Shown in pieces: positions 43,388 through 52,923 of a DNA stretch of 64,000 bases; within the stretch, counting starts at the first letter, position 1, and every line of letters begins with the position of its first letter. The DNA comes from PVC group bacterium (lineage in GTDB: Bacteria > Omnitrophota > Gorgyraeia > B26-G9). Location of the stretch: assembly GCA_024231215.1 (NCBI GenBank), contig JAAEQR010000072.1:321210-385209 (forward strand), in the 5' to 3' direction. Made by a program: the position numbers and the translations under genes. The notes beneath the pieces are model-generated. The model searched no databases. It had not been told where the DNA came from and saw only the letters and a program-made list of their open reading frames with translations.

Positions 43388-44827
43388 ATGAGTAATATTA
43401 AAGTATTTCTTTTGAATCCTCTTGCTCAGATTGGAAAAACGCATATTCACTTTACTCGTGATTGGTGTGGAGGTGAATTTCCTGCATCGGTAATTTTTCC
43501 GCCGTTTGATCTGGCTACTACTGCGGCTTTACTTAAAGCGAATGGGGTAGAGACAGCTTTATTAGATGCAAGTGCTTTGCATCTTAAGCATAGCGATGTT
43601 ATCCCGATTATCGTTAAAGAAAAACCGGATTATATCGGAATTATTTCTGCGTGGGGAAGTTTGCATGATGATATTTTCTTGGCGAAGCTAATAAAACAGC
43701 ATTATTCACAAGTTAAAGTTGTTTTAGCCGGCCCAAATGTAACTTTGTTGGCTGAATCTATTCTGGAAGTTCCTGCTATAGACTATCTTATTCTAGGAGA
43801 AATGGAAAAACCGTTTTTAGATTTAGTTAAAGGAGATTTATCAAAAAATCTTGCTTATTGCCGGAATGGCGAAAAAATCATTAAAGAAAGAGAATTATTG
43901 GATGATTTAGATACATTGCCTTACGGGGATAGAGAGCATATGCCGAATTTCTTATACCAGTCTGGTTTTATTCCAAGAAATCCGTTTACAGTGATGATGA
44001 TGTCCAGAGGCTGTGCTCATAGCTGTAGTTTTTGTCCGGTTAAGATATGGTATCCGCAAAAGGTGCGGTTTCGTTCTCTGGCTAATGTTATTGGTGAAGT
44101 AGAAGAGATTATTTATAAATACAAAATTTCGCAGATTAATTTTCGTGATGCTACGATTACGGGAAATCGTTGTTATATACAGGAGTTTTGTGAAGAACTT
44201 ATCCGAAGAAAATTAAAGGTAGCTTGGCGGGGCTTTTCGCGGGTAGATGAAGTTGATTTCGAATTGCTCAAACTAATGCATCGGGCAGGGTGTAACCAAC
44301 TTAGCTATGGTGTGGAAAATAAATCACAGGACATTTTAGATGACAACTTAAAAGAGACTAAAATAGATCAGATAAGAAAGACAGTAGAATTAACGAAAAA
44401 AAGTGGGATTGAAACTTGTTGCAGTTTTTTACTAGGGATGCGCGGTGATACAGAAGAATCAATACAAGAAACTATAGATTTTAGCCTTGAATTAGAGCCT
44501 GATTATGCACAGTTCTCCATTGCGGTTCAAGGTAAATATCCTCCGGAATACTTAGAAGAATGCTTAGGAGAAGCAACGGATGTTTCTACTTCTGCTAAAT
44601 CGCAAAATGACGGGGGATTCCGGTGGTTTAAATATCGTTTAATACCGGAAAGTGAGAACTTATCAGAAGATTATTTGAATCGCATGTTAAGGCAGGCTTA
44701 TTCAAAGTTCTACCTACGGGCAGGGTATATCTTGCGCCAAGTAGTGAAGTTTAGAAGCCCTAGAAGATTTTGGCTAATTATAAAATCCGGAATGGAAATG
44801 TTCTGGAAATCTATCTGGAATAGATGA
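43388..44827 (+). CDS. B12-binding-domain radical SAM protein, 479 aa
   Basis: The N-terminal domain has FPPFDLATTAALLKANG, VVLAGPN and LILGEMEKPFLDL. The radical SAM core has C209, C213 and C216 in MSRGCAHSCSFC. YGVENKSQDILDD and a following LLGMRGDTEESI match the family. It resembles 30962 and 57330 more than the 39938/48258/49739 group. AAAGGAG lies at 43368-43374, 13 nt before the ATG, an unusually long spacing. The C-terminal region is basic with hydrophobic patches. Substrate unknown. Confidence 0.85.
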   Translation: MSNIKVFLLNPLAQIGKTHIHFTRDWCGGEFPASVIFPPFDLATTAALLKANGVETALLDASALHLKHSDVIPIIVKEKPDYIGIISAWGSLHDDIFLAKLIKQHYSQVKVVLAGPNVTLLAESILEVPAIDYLILGEMEKPFLDLVKGDLSKNLAYCRNGEKIIKERELLDDLDTLPYGDREHMPNFLYQSGFIPRNPFTVMMMSRGCAHSCSFCPVKIWYPQKVRFRSLANVIGEVEEIIYKYKISQINFRDATITGNRCYIQEFCEELIRRKLKVAWRGFSRVDEVDFELLKLMHRAGCNQLSYGVENKSQDILDDNLKETKIDQIRKTVELTKKSGIETCCSFLLGMRGDTEESIQETIDFSLELEPDYAQFSIAVQGKYPPEYLEECLGEATDVSTSAKSQNDGGFRWFKYRLIPESENLSEDYLNRMLRQAYSKFYLRAGYILRQVVKFRSPRRFWLIIKSGMEMFWKSIWNR

Positions 44828-44846
44828 TTTAAGGAAATAATAGGTT

Positions 44847-46199
44847 ATGGAAAAATTGCTCAGAACGACGAGAAGTATATGTCATATTTGTTATGCCGAA
44901 ATTCCTGCAGCTATTTATCGGCAGGGAGATGAAATTATTTTTAGAAAGAACTGTTTGACTCATGGTGACTTATCTTTTGTTTTATCTAAAAATACCGATT
45001 ATTTTGAGCAATTACTTGAGGCATATTTTTCAATTATTCCAGCAGGTATGCCGTGCAGTATTTTAGAGGTAATGATAACTCCTAAGTGTAAAATGGATTG
45101 TCCGATTTGCTGTCTCAAGGATTTAGTCGATACAGAGGCCCGAGAATTTAGTTTGGCAGATATAGAGGGTATTATAAAAAAACATCCGGGCAAGGAGATC
45201 ATATTATTTTCTATGGAGCCAACAGAACATCCTGAACTTGAAGAGATTATCCGGATTTGCCGGAGATATGGAAGATCGCCTTTATTATTTACTAATGGGA
45301 TGAAGTTAGTGGATATAGATTATTTGAAAAAACTAAAAGCGTCAGGACTATCTCATGTTTATTTACAATTTGACGGATTTCAAGACAGTATCTATGAGAC
45401 TCTTCGCGGGGAAAAATTGTTATCCGATAAACTACAGGTATTGGATAATCTTAAAAGATTAGACATTTCAGTTACCTTAAATGTTACTGTAGCTAAAGGT
45501 GTAAACGAAAATCAGATTAATAGGATAATTGATTATTCAATAGAGAATTCAGATTTCATTCGGCAGATAGGATTCCTGCCTTTAACCAGAGTTGGCAGTG
45601 CCGATAATTATCGTCCAGAGATAATTCCTGAACTTCACGAATCTCTTGAGTTATTACAGAGAGAAACAAAAGGTAAGATAAAACTGGATGCTTTGCGTGC
45701 GTTTCAGAAGTTGATGTATGTAGTATATCGGTTTGCAAAATTCCGAAGATGTTTTTGGTTTACTTTTTTTATCTTAATAAAGAAAAAAGAGGGAAAAGGA
45801 TATCATACAATTGATGAGTTCATAGATTTGTTTAAAATAGAAGAGGTGATAAATAAATATATAAAGCATAAAGAAGGTATTGGAGCAGAAATCAAAATGT
45901 TCTGGGGAATAGCAAGATACCTGGTGAATTTTCGGGTGATAGGTCTTGGGTTGAGTTTTTTAAGGTTTTATTTTTTTGGGAAGCGTCTACATGATGCGCG
46001 TGCGGATAGTAGGTTTGTTTTTATAACTTGTACTGATTTTTGCGATTTTTATAAAATGGATTTAGATATGGCGGATGGATATTGTGAAGAATTGCTGGCT
46101 TTTAATGATGGACGGAATGGAGTTGTTTGCAAACCTACATATAGAAAAATAATTGAAGATGTTAGAGAAAGGTTTAATTGTAATAAAAAAAAGGTTTAG
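44847..46199 (+). CDS. Radical SAM protein of the MJ0619/Tes-like type with N-terminal Cys4/His metal site, 450 aa
   Basis: The N-terminus TTRSICHICYAEIPAAIYR has a CxxC pair (C12, C15), followed by NCLTHGD with C36 and H39, a likely zinc or rubredoxin-like site. The radical SAM motif is C81, C85 and C88 (MITPKCKMDCPIC). This combination, opening with a TRSIC..C segment and a C.THG signature, is typical of MJ0619-like and tetraether-lipid-synthase (Tes)-like proteins. Some of these join or modify membrane lipids. Hydrophobic segments around residues 300-380 suggest membrane contact. Whether it acts on lipids here is not known. A FITCTDFCDFY segment near the C-terminus may bind an auxiliary cluster. 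Confidence 0.75.
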   Translation: MEKLLRTTRSICHICYAEIPAAIYRQGDEIIFRKNCLTHGDLSFVLSKNTDYFEQLLEAYFSIIPAGMPCSILEVMITPKCKMDCPICCLKDLVDTEAREFSLADIEGIIKKHPGKEIILFSMEPTEHPELEEIIRICRRYGRSPLLFTNGMKLVDIDYLKKLKASGLSHVYLQFDGFQDSIYETLRGEKLLSDKLQVLDNLKRLDISVTLNVTVAKGVNENQINRIIDYSIENSDFIRQIGFLPLTRVGSADNYRPEIIPELHESLELLQRETKGKIKLDALRAFQKLMYVVYRFAKFRRCFWFTFFILIKKKEGKGYHTIDEFIDLFKIEEVINKYIKHKEGIGAEIKMFWGIARYLVNFRVIGLGLSFLRFYFFGKRLHDARADSRFVFITCTDFCDFYKMDLDMADGYCEELLAFNDGRNGVVCKPTYRKIIEDVRERFNCNKKKV

Positions 46200-46201
46200 T
46201 T

Positions 46202-47278
46202 ATGAACAGAAAGATTGAACATTCTTTTCCTCTTATGGGGGGAGAAGAAAAAAAAGTTCTTAGCAGGATAATTGATTCTAGTTTTGTAGCTCAAGGAGTT
46301 CAGACGAGGCTTTTTGAAAAAGAGTTTGCTGAGTGTTTTGGCATTAAATATGCGATAGCGGTTAATTCCGGAACATCTGCTCTGCATTTGGCTTTGCTTG
46401 CTTTGAATGTTGGCAAGTCAGACGAAGTGATAATTCCGAATTATGTTTGCCGGTCTGTACTGAATGCGGTTCAATATTGTGGGGCAAAACCGGTATTGTG
46501 TGATGTTGATAGAGATACATATAATATTTCTCCAGAAGAAATAAAAAGAAAAATTACTTCTAAAACAAAAGCGATTATTGTAGCCCATATGTTTGGAATG
46601 CCGGTAGCGATTGATGAAATTAGCCGGATTTCTAAGGAGATCCCGGTTATTGAAGATTGTGCGCAGAGTATTGGGGCGCGTTATAAGGGAAGATTTGTTG
46701 GAAATTTTGGACAGGTAGCTGTTTTTTCTTTTGAAGGGACAAAAACTATTACTACGGGTGAAGGCGGCATGATTGTTACCAATTCATATAAACTTTATGG
46801 AAAATTGATGAGGTTAAAAGGATTAGAGCCAAAAGAACAAACACCTGTATATACTTATCGAATGAGTGATTTGCAGGCGGCTGTAGGGCGGGTACAGCTG
46901 AAAAGATTACCTGGTTTTATTAAAAAAAGAAGAATTATTGCAGGAAAATATGTAAAGGCTTTTAAGCGGCCTGGTATTAATTTTCCTATTTTTTCAGAAA
47001 AGGTATTAAATACATTTCATAGGTTTATTTTGACTATGGAAACAGTAAATATCGATCATTTTATTAGGGCATCTCAGAAGAAGGGGGTAATGGTTAAGCG
47101 AGCGATTAAACCGTTTGGCTTAAATAAATATTTAGGTATTTCAGATAAGTCTTTTCCTAATACAAAGTTTATTATGGGAAATTGTATTTCGATCCCGATT
47201 TACCCTGCTTTGAAGCAGAATGATATAAAGAAAGTGATTGATGTTGTGAGTTGCCAATTACGCAGATTGAAATTATGA
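46202..47278 (+). CDS. DegT/DnrJ/EryC1-family PLP aminotransferase (sugar aminotransferase), 358 aa
   Basis: This is a standard-length member of the family. The first motif is AVNSGTSALHLALLAL, the PLP ring contact is Asp152 in VIEDCAQSIGARYKG, and the Schiff-base Lys181 is in VFSFEGTKTITTGEGGMI. The YTYRMSDLQAAVG segment of the second half is typical of perosamine-synthase-type (GDP-perosamine/UDP-4-amino sugar) enzymes. It would convert a nucleotide-linked keto-sugar to an amino-sugar. It begins 2 bp after the preceding stop and overlaps the next radical SAM ATG (ATGA). Unlike the gene at 27099 it has no hydrophobic insertion. Confidence 0.9.
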   Translation: MNRKIEHSFPLMGGEEKKVLSRIIDSSFVAQGVQTRLFEKEFAECFGIKYAIAVNSGTSALHLALLALNVGKSDEVIIPNYVCRSVLNAVQYCGAKPVLCDVDRDTYNISPEEIKRKITSKTKAIIVAHMFGMPVAIDEISRISKEIPVIEDCAQSIGARYKGRFVGNFGQVAVFSFEGTKTITTGEGGMIVTNSYKLYGKLMRLKGLEPKEQTPVYTYRMSDLQAAVGRVQLKRLPGFIKKRRIIAGKYVKAFKRPGINFPIFSEKVLNTFHRFILTMETVNIDHFIRASQKKGVMVKRAIKPFGLNKYLGISDKSFPNTKFIMGNCISIPIYPALKQNDIKKVIDVVSCQLRRLKL

Positions 47279-48210
47279 AGTATGGATTTGAAAATTTACG
47301 GGAAGAGCAGTTTCCCCGCATGTTAGTACTGGAAATTACGAATGTGTGCAATTATCGTTGTGTCCATTGTCCCTATACCGAGATTGCAAAACGCGATGAT
47401 TATCAGCCTGAATTTATGGACCGGGAGTTGTATGAAAAAATAGCGAATGAGACTGCTGTGTTTAAAGATACTATATTTAGATTTGTTTGTGATGGAGAAC
47501 CGATGATGCATCCTGATTTTCTGTGGATGATAAAGTATGCTAAGCAAAAGGGCATTTCCCCGGTATGTGTAACAACAAACGGATATTTTTTAACGGAAGA
47601 TATTGCCCGCGAAATGATTGAATGTGAATGTGACCTTATTGAAGTTAGTTTGGATGCTTTTAGTGAGGAAACTTATAAAAAGATCAGGGTTGGTGGGGAT
47701 TTTAATCGGGTTGTAGACAATACTTTGAATTTAATTAAAATTAGGAATTTCTCGAAAAAGAAGAGCAAAATAATCGTAAGTGCTATTGATCAGCCGTTGG
47801 CAAAGGATGAATTATCGGAGTTTAAAAAGTATTGGGAAGATAGAGCTGACGGTGTGGTGATCAGGACGCTGACCAGTATCGGAGGAATGGTCCAGGGAGA
47901 TAATAAGACTTTGTCTAAAGTTAATGTGGGAAATCGCTGGCCATGCCCGCTTTTATGGCAGAGGCTTTTTATAAATGCAGCAGGGTTTGCTGAATTTTGT
48001 GTTGATGATTGGTTGGATGAATCAATTGTGGGCAATTTGAAAACACAAAACATCGCTGATGTTTGGAAGAGTAGTGCTTATGATAAGTTGAGACATTTTC
48101 ATTTGCAAAACGAATTCACCCGCATGGAGAAATGCGGAAAATGTTTGGATTGGCCGGCAAGGGCTTGGGATTATAATTATTTTACTGCATTAGAAAAGGT
48201 GTTTTGTTAG
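47275..48210 (+). CDS. Radical SAM/SPASM-type protein, 311 aa
   Basis: The radical SAM motif is at C25, C29 and C32 in ITNVCNYRCVHC, with VCDGEPMMHPDFLW and TTNGYFL following. The C-terminal part has CPLLWQRLFINAAGFAEFCVDDW and MEKCGKCLDW, a SPASM-like set of cysteines. The ATG at 47275 overlaps the preceding TGA (ATGA). The alternative TTG at 47251 would add eight residues (MPITQIEI) and extend the overlap with the upstream gene to 28 bp. Substrate unknown; the ending AWDYN may be specific to this subfamily. Confidence 0.84.
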   Translation: MKYGFENLREEQFPRMLVLEITNVCNYRCVHCPYTEIAKRDDYQPEFMDRELYEKIANETAVFKDTIFRFVCDGEPMMHPDFLWMIKYAKQKGISPVCVTTNGYFLTEDIAREMIECECDLIEVSLDAFSEETYKKIRVGGDFNRVVDNTLNLIKIRNFSKKKSKIIVSAIDQPLAKDELSEFKKYWEDRADGVVIRTLTSIGGMVQGDNKTLSKVNVGNRWPCPLLWQRLFINAAGFAEFCVDDWLDESIVGNLKTQNIADVWKSSAYDKLRHFHLQNEFTRMEKCGKCLDWPARAWDYNYFTALEKVFC

Positions 48211-48257
48211 CGCAGATTGTATTTTAAAGTAGAGTGAAAAGGTGGAAGGGATTTATT

Positions 48258-49742
48258 ATGCGTGTTGCTTTTGTTTACCATGAAATGGAGGCTTTAGGGA
48301 TAGAACATCTATCAGGGTATTTAAAAGAAAATGGTCATATTGCAAAATTAATTTTTGATCCGCAATTATTTGAAGATAGTGTATATATTAAGAGTAGTTT
48401 TAACCAAAAGGTTAGTTTTAGAAAAGAGCTGTTTAAACAGGTATATGAATTCAAACCTGACCTTTTAGCATTTTCTGTTTTAAGTACAAATTATGCTTGG
48501 GCAAAACGATTTGCCGGGCAATTAAAGGAAGAATTTAATATTCCAATTGTTTTTGGAGGAATTCATCCTACCTTGGCCCCGGAAGAAGTTATAAAAAATG
48601 ATTTTGTTGACTATATTATAAGAGGGGAAGGCGAAGAGGCTTTATTGGACTTGGTAGAAAATTTACATGTTTCTGACAAGCTTAGTTCGATTCCTAACCT
48701 TGGATTGAAACTTGACGGAAAAGTAGTGTTAAATGATCTGCGGCCGGTTAGAATGAATCTTGATGAATTTCCTTTTCCGGATAAAGATCTTTTTTATGAT
48801 GAAGCTCCATATTTGATGGACCATTATGCAGTAATTACAAGCAGGGGGTGTCCCTATGCCTGTACATTTTGCTGCAATGATTCTCTGCGAAAAATTCATG
48901 CAGCAGGGAGTAAATATGTGCGCAGACGATCTCCGGATAATGTAATCAGAGAATTGGAGAGGGCAAAACATCAATATAAGATTAAAGATGTTATCTTCGA
49001 TGACAGTACTTTTACTTATGATCGGAAGTGGCTGAAAGAATTTTCGAGTCTTTATAAAGAGAAAATTAATCTTAATTGTTTTGCCTGGGTTCATCCGACT
49101 GAAATAGATGAAGAAATTGTTGAATATTTAAAAACCATGCGTTGCCGGTCGGTGGAGATGGGAGTTGAAAGTCTTAACCCTCAGATAAGGGAAAAATGGT
49201 TGCATAGGTATTATTCAAATGATCAGGTGAGGGATGCTTTAAAACTGTTGAAGAAGAATAATATATCTTGTACGGTTGATAATATCGTTGGACTTCCAGA
49301 AGAGAAAAAAAGTGATTTGGAATATATGGTAGAGTTTTATAACGAAACAAGGCCGGAAAAGATCTATATTTTTGAGTACAGAGGGTTTCCGAACACAAAG
49401 CTTACCAGCCTATTGCAGAAAGATCATAAGGATTCGTGTCATCCGAATAAAGATATGGTTCCATTTACTCTATTTATGTCCGGGAGTAAGCTGATAAAAA
49501 AAATAACGATATTGGTTTTATTAATACATATTTTTCCTAAATCTGTGATCAGAGTTCTTCTTAAACATAGAATTTATAGATTTTTTCCAAGTGTGAATGC
49601 GTATAATTTACTAGAGATAATACCATTTTTTGTAACTATTTTTAAGAATATTTTTAGAAAAAACAAATTGTGGTTTGTGTTGAGAGGAACTCGATACAGG
49701 TACTTATATTATATTAAAAAGAAAATATTTAAAAAAAGATGA
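48258..49742 (+). CDS. B12-binding-domain radical SAM protein, paralogue B, 494 aa
   Basis: The N-terminal domain shows ALGIEHLSGYLKENGHIAKL, FGGIHPTLAPEEVI and RGEGEEALLDLV. The radical SAM core has C198, C202 and C205 (TSRGCPYACTFC), then RRRSPDNVIREL and the FDDSTFTYDRKWL segment. It is tandem with the paralogue at 49739. The ATG at 48258 has GGAAGGG 8-14 nt upstream; the GTG at 48234 would add eight non-conserved residues. The C-terminal 80 residues are rich in Lys, Ile and aromatic residues and may touch the membrane. The stop overlaps the next start (ATGA). Confidence 0.86.
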   Translation: MRVAFVYHEMEALGIEHLSGYLKENGHIAKLIFDPQLFEDSVYIKSSFNQKVSFRKELFKQVYEFKPDLLAFSVLSTNYAWAKRFAGQLKEEFNIPIVFGGIHPTLAPEEVIKNDFVDYIIRGEGEEALLDLVENLHVSDKLSSIPNLGLKLDGKVVLNDLRPVRMNLDEFPFPDKDLFYDEAPYLMDHYAVITSRGCPYACTFCCNDSLRKIHAAGSKYVRRRSPDNVIRELERAKHQYKIKDVIFDDSTFTYDRKWLKEFSSLYKEKINLNCFAWVHPTEIDEEIVEYLKTMRCRSVEMGVESLNPQIREKWLHRYYSNDQVRDALKLLKKNNISCTVDNIVGLPEEKKSDLEYMVEFYNETRPEKIYIFEYRGFPNTKLTSLLQKDHKDSCHPNKDMVPFTLFMSGSKLIKKITILVLLIHIFPKSVIRVLLKHRIYRFFPSVNAYNLLEIIPFFVTIFKNIFRKNKLWFVLRGTRYRYLYYIKKKIFKKR

Positions 49743-51193
49743 GAATTGCTTTTATAAGTAGTGCTAATGAGAGTCTGGGCATAGAATATCTATCGGCTTA
49801 TTTAAAAAAACATGGCCATAGAACTAGAGTTTTTATTGATCCTCAACTGTTTAAAGATGAAAATATTAATATAGATTTTATACATAAGATATTCGATTAT
49901 AAGAAAAAAATAATAAATGATGTTGTCAGCTTTGCTCCGGATTTGATTGCTTTTTCTGTGGTTAGCGATTTTTATGATTGGGCGAGCACAGTATCTAAGC
50001 TTTTAAAAAAACGGTGTCATAAACCGATTATCTGGGGGGGGATACATCCGACTTCTGTGCCCGAAGAAGTGCTTGAAAATGACTTTGTAGATATGGTTTG
50101 TGTGGGAGAAGGTGAAGCTGCTCTTTTAGAGGTTGTCGAAAGTTTAAAACAGGGGCGATGGCCGGTTGATGTTTTAAATATTTGGACAAAGCAAAATGGT
50201 AAAATAATAAAAAATCAGTTGCGGCCGTTGCAAAAAGATTTAGATTTAATCCCGTATCCGGACAAAGAGGTGTTTTATAAGCAGAGTTCACATTATAAAA
50301 CGGGATATTTTACGATTGCTTCGCGAGGTTGTTTATATGCTTGTTCTTACTGCCATCATTCCTATTTAAAAAAAATGTATGCGGGAACTGATTATTATCG
50401 CTGTCGGAGTGTGAAAAATTTAATAGATGAATTGAAAATAAACTTTAATAAAAATGAACAAAAAATCATTCGTTTTTCAGACGATATTTTTCCTTTTCAA
50501 AAGGATTGGCTGAAAGAATTTTCTAAAGCGTATGCTCAGCAAATAAAAGCTCCTTTTATTTGTTATATACATCCTAATACTACAGATGAAGAAACAGCTA
50601 ATTTACTTAAGCAGAGCGGATGTTGTGAGGTTCAGATAGGAGTGCAGACTTTATATGAACAAACGCAGAAAGATATTCTGAATCGTAATATTAATCGGTA
50701 TAAATGGGAAAAGCTTATTGCTTGGTTTAGAAATCTTAATATTTCTATTACCGCAGAAAACATCATTGGTTTGCCGGGACAAAGCCATGAGGAAATAAAG
50801 GATATGGTTAGATTTTATGCTAAAAATAGAGTTAGTCGTATTCATGTGTTTTGGTTAAGGTATTATCCTCATACAGTTATGACGGAAAAGTTCAAGAATA
50901 GTGCTTGTGAGCAAGAAGATTCTAAAAAGACATTTACCCGAGGTGGAGATGTATTTGATCGGGAACTTAATAAGCTAAGGAGTTTATTTTCATTAGTATA
51001 TATTATTCCTAAAAGCTGGATATCTTTTATTATTGCAAAAAAGTTATATAGATCTTTTTTCTTTTTACCGGTATTTTTGCTGAATATATTTTCTAATTTG
51101 ACAGGTACTAGTGAGGCAGATAAAATTACTAGAAAACGTAGTTTCTTCAGATATGTTATTTATATAAAGGGTAAATTATGGAAAATGGATTAA
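49739..51193 (+). CDS. B12-binding-domain radical SAM protein, paralogue C, 484 aa
   Basis: This tandem paralogue of the preceding gene has SLGIEYLSAYLKKHGHRTRV, WGGIHPTSVPEEVL and CVGEGEAALLEVV in the N-terminal domain. The radical SAM core has C198, C202 and C205 (ASRGCLYACSYC), the same positions as in 48258. RCRSVKNLIDEL and FSDDIFPFQKDWL follow in the same order. It couples to its upstream neighbour by ATGA and overlaps the GT2 gene downstream by 16 bp. Duplicate enzymes with conserved cluster residues suggest successive modification at different sites (inference). Confidence 0.86.
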   Translation: MRIAFISSANESLGIEYLSAYLKKHGHRTRVFIDPQLFKDENINIDFIHKIFDYKKKIINDVVSFAPDLIAFSVVSDFYDWASTVSKLLKKRCHKPIIWGGIHPTSVPEEVLENDFVDMVCVGEGEAALLEVVESLKQGRWPVDVLNIWTKQNGKIIKNQLRPLQKDLDLIPYPDKEVFYKQSSHYKTGYFTIASRGCLYACSYCHHSYLKKMYAGTDYYRCRSVKNLIDELKINFNKNEQKIIRFSDDIFPFQKDWLKEFSKAYAQQIKAPFICYIHPNTTDEETANLLKQSGCCEVQIGVQTLYEQTQKDILNRNINRYKWEKLIAWFRNLNISITAENIIGLPGQSHEEIKDMVRFYAKNRVSRIHVFWLRYYPHTVMTEKFKNSACEQEDSKKTFTRGGDVFDRELNKLRSLFSLVYIIPKSWISFIIAKKLYRSFFFLPVFLLNIFSNLTGTSEADKITRKRSFFRYVIYIKGKLWKMD

Positions 51194-51909
51194 AAACAAT
51201 TGATTTATCTTTAGTGGTGCCGGTTTTCAATGAAGAAGAAATAATTGAAGAGACAATAGAGATATTTCTGCAAGATTTATCTGCTGTTTGCGAGCATTAT
51301 GAATTGATTGTGGTTAATGATGCAAGTAGCGATAGGACTCAGGTAGTTTTAGATGAATTGGCTTTGAAATACAGGGATAGATTGAAGGTTGTTAAAAATG
51401 AAAAGAATTTAGGTAGTGGGCGGAGTCTGGTGATCGGTATGAGAAAGGCTCAATTTTCGCTTATTTGTACGAATTTTGCCGATAGGCCATTTGACTTAAA
51501 GGAATTAAAATGTATTTTACCTGTATTTTCTACTAAAGATGTGGATTTCATGGTTATATGTCGTTTGGATCGATCCGCGAATAATTTATATCGTAAACTT
51601 ACATCATTAATAAATTATTATCTTATTCAACTTCTCTTTAATACGCGGGTTGGAGATTTCCAGTTTGTTCAGATATATAGAAAAGAGATTATAAAAAGTA
51701 TTAGGGTGGAATCTAATCGTACTTTTGTCGCGCCGGAAATTATTATAAAAGCATTAGCTAAAGGGTATAAGATGGTTGAGTATAAGAGTAAGTTCTATTC
51801 GCGGACTAAAGGAAAAGCAAAATGTGGGCATCCTAAAGTGATTTTACATGCTTTATTTGATATGTTTAGGTTTTGGTTTAAGGTCAAAATTATTAGGACG
51901 ATAATATAA
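51178..51909 (+). CDS. GT2 glycosyltransferase, dolichyl-phosphate-mannose-synthase-like, 243 aa
   Basis: The GT2 start is LSLVVPVFNEEEIIEETIEI, followed by IVVNDASSDRT and GSGRSLVIGMRKAQ. The usual MDADLQ.P acidic motif is replaced by NFADRPFDL, keeping one Asp where the DXD would lie. No C-terminal transmembrane helices of the ArnC type are present, although the tail is basic and aromatic. The family includes polyprenyl-phosphate mannose/glucose synthases. The gene overlaps its upstream neighbour by 16 bp and ends 1 bp before the next ATG. Altered donor-site residues could reflect a different sugar or weaker metal binding. Confidence 0.82.
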   Translation: MENGLKTIDLSLVVPVFNEEEIIEETIEIFLQDLSAVCEHYELIVVNDASSDRTQVVLDELALKYRDRLKVVKNEKNLGSGRSLVIGMRKAQFSLICTNFADRPFDLKELKCILPVFSTKDVDFMVICRLDRSANNLYRKLTSLINYYLIQLLFNTRVGDFQFVQIYRKEIIKSIRVESNRTFVAPEIIIKALAKGYKMVEYKSKFYSRTKGKAKCGHPKVILHALFDMFRFWFKVKIIRTII

Positions 51910-51910
51910 G

Positions 51911-52894
51911 ATGAAAACTATCGATAAATTGTTAAGTGTGAAAGCAATCCTTGAGTGTAAATTATTTAAGAAACGGGTTCCTTTGGGTGTGCGATGGCAG
52001 ATTACAAATAGATGCACGCTTAAATGTAAATATTGTAATACCTGGAGTACTGAAAGGGCAGAACTTTCTCTTGCCCAAATAAAATCTATTATAGAACAAC
52101 TTTCAGTTTTAGGGGCCAAGCGTATCTCTTTTTCAGGTGGAGAGCCATTATTAAGAGACGATCTTAGAGAAATTATGCAGTTTTGCCGGTTGAAAAATAT
52201 TTATCCGGAAATTAATTCTAACGGGACATTAGTGGCGGATAGAATAGATTTGCTTAGCGGTGTGGATTTTATCAAATTTAGTTTAGATGGACCTCAGGAT
52301 GTCCATGATTCCTTGCGAGGGGAGAATTCTTTTGCGAAAGTTATAGAAGCTTGTGAGATTTGTAAAAAACATGGGGTAAAATTTGGTTTTGCCACAACCC
52401 TTACAAAATATAATATTAATGAATTGGATTTTATCGTAAGTATAGCAGAAGCATACGATACAATAGTTGCTTTTCAGCCGATTGTGAATTTAAAATCAGC
52501 TGTGTGTAGTTTTGGGGATTTATCTCCTTCTGGAGAAGAGTTTAAACGGGCAATTGACGGGTTGATTTGTAAAAAGAAAAAGGGTAATCTACATGTTCGG
52601 AATTCAATTATCGGATTAAAACATATTTATAACTGGCCGGATTATGGAAAGTTAAAATGCTGGGCAGGAAAAATTTTTTGTGTTATTGATACAAATGGAG
52701 ATTTATATCCTTGCGATAGAGTTACTTTTGATCATGATTTGCCGAATTGTACAGAAGTTAAGTTGCAACAAGCACTATCTATGCTTCCGGAAGTTTCTTG
52801 TCAGGGGTGTGGTTTTTGTGGAACAATAGAACTTAATTATTTAATGTCATTAAAAACAAGGATTTTGAATTCCATAAAGAAAATTATCGATTGA
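51911..52894 (+). CDS. Radical SAM protein with SPASM/twitch-like C-terminus, 327 aa
   Basis: CxxxCxxC is at C35, C39 and C42 (ITNRCTLKCKYC), followed by SFSGGEPLLRDDL and FSLDGPQDVHDSLRG. The C-terminus contains CWAGKIFCVIDTNGDLYPCDRV and CQGCGFC. It is clearly paralogous to the gene at 34999. Its DNA neighbourhood differs, so the duplication is not a simple tandem event. Its TGA overlaps an in-frame TTG of the next ORF, but the next gene more likely starts at 52924. Confidence 0.84.
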   Translation: MKTIDKLLSVKAILECKLFKKRVPLGVRWQITNRCTLKCKYCNTWSTERAELSLAQIKSIIEQLSVLGAKRISFSGGEPLLRDDLREIMQFCRLKNIYPEINSNGTLVADRIDLLSGVDFIKFSLDGPQDVHDSLRGENSFAKVIEACEICKKHGVKFGFATTLTKYNINELDFIVSIAEAYDTIVAFQPIVNLKSAVCSFGDLSPSGEEFKRAIDGLICKKKKGNLHVRNSIIGLKHIYNWPDYGKLKCWAGKIFCVIDTNGDLYPCDRVTFDHDLPNCTEVKLQQALSMLPEVSCQGCGFCGTIELNYLMSLKTRILNSIKKIID

Positions 52895-52923
52895 TAAAAA
52901 TCTTTATTGGTAGAGGGGAATAT

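Noticed and set aside
48729-49094. Minus-strand ORF of 121 codons
   Set aside because: Entirely opposite the conserved radical SAM core of the plus-strand gene; no motif, no ribosome binding site.
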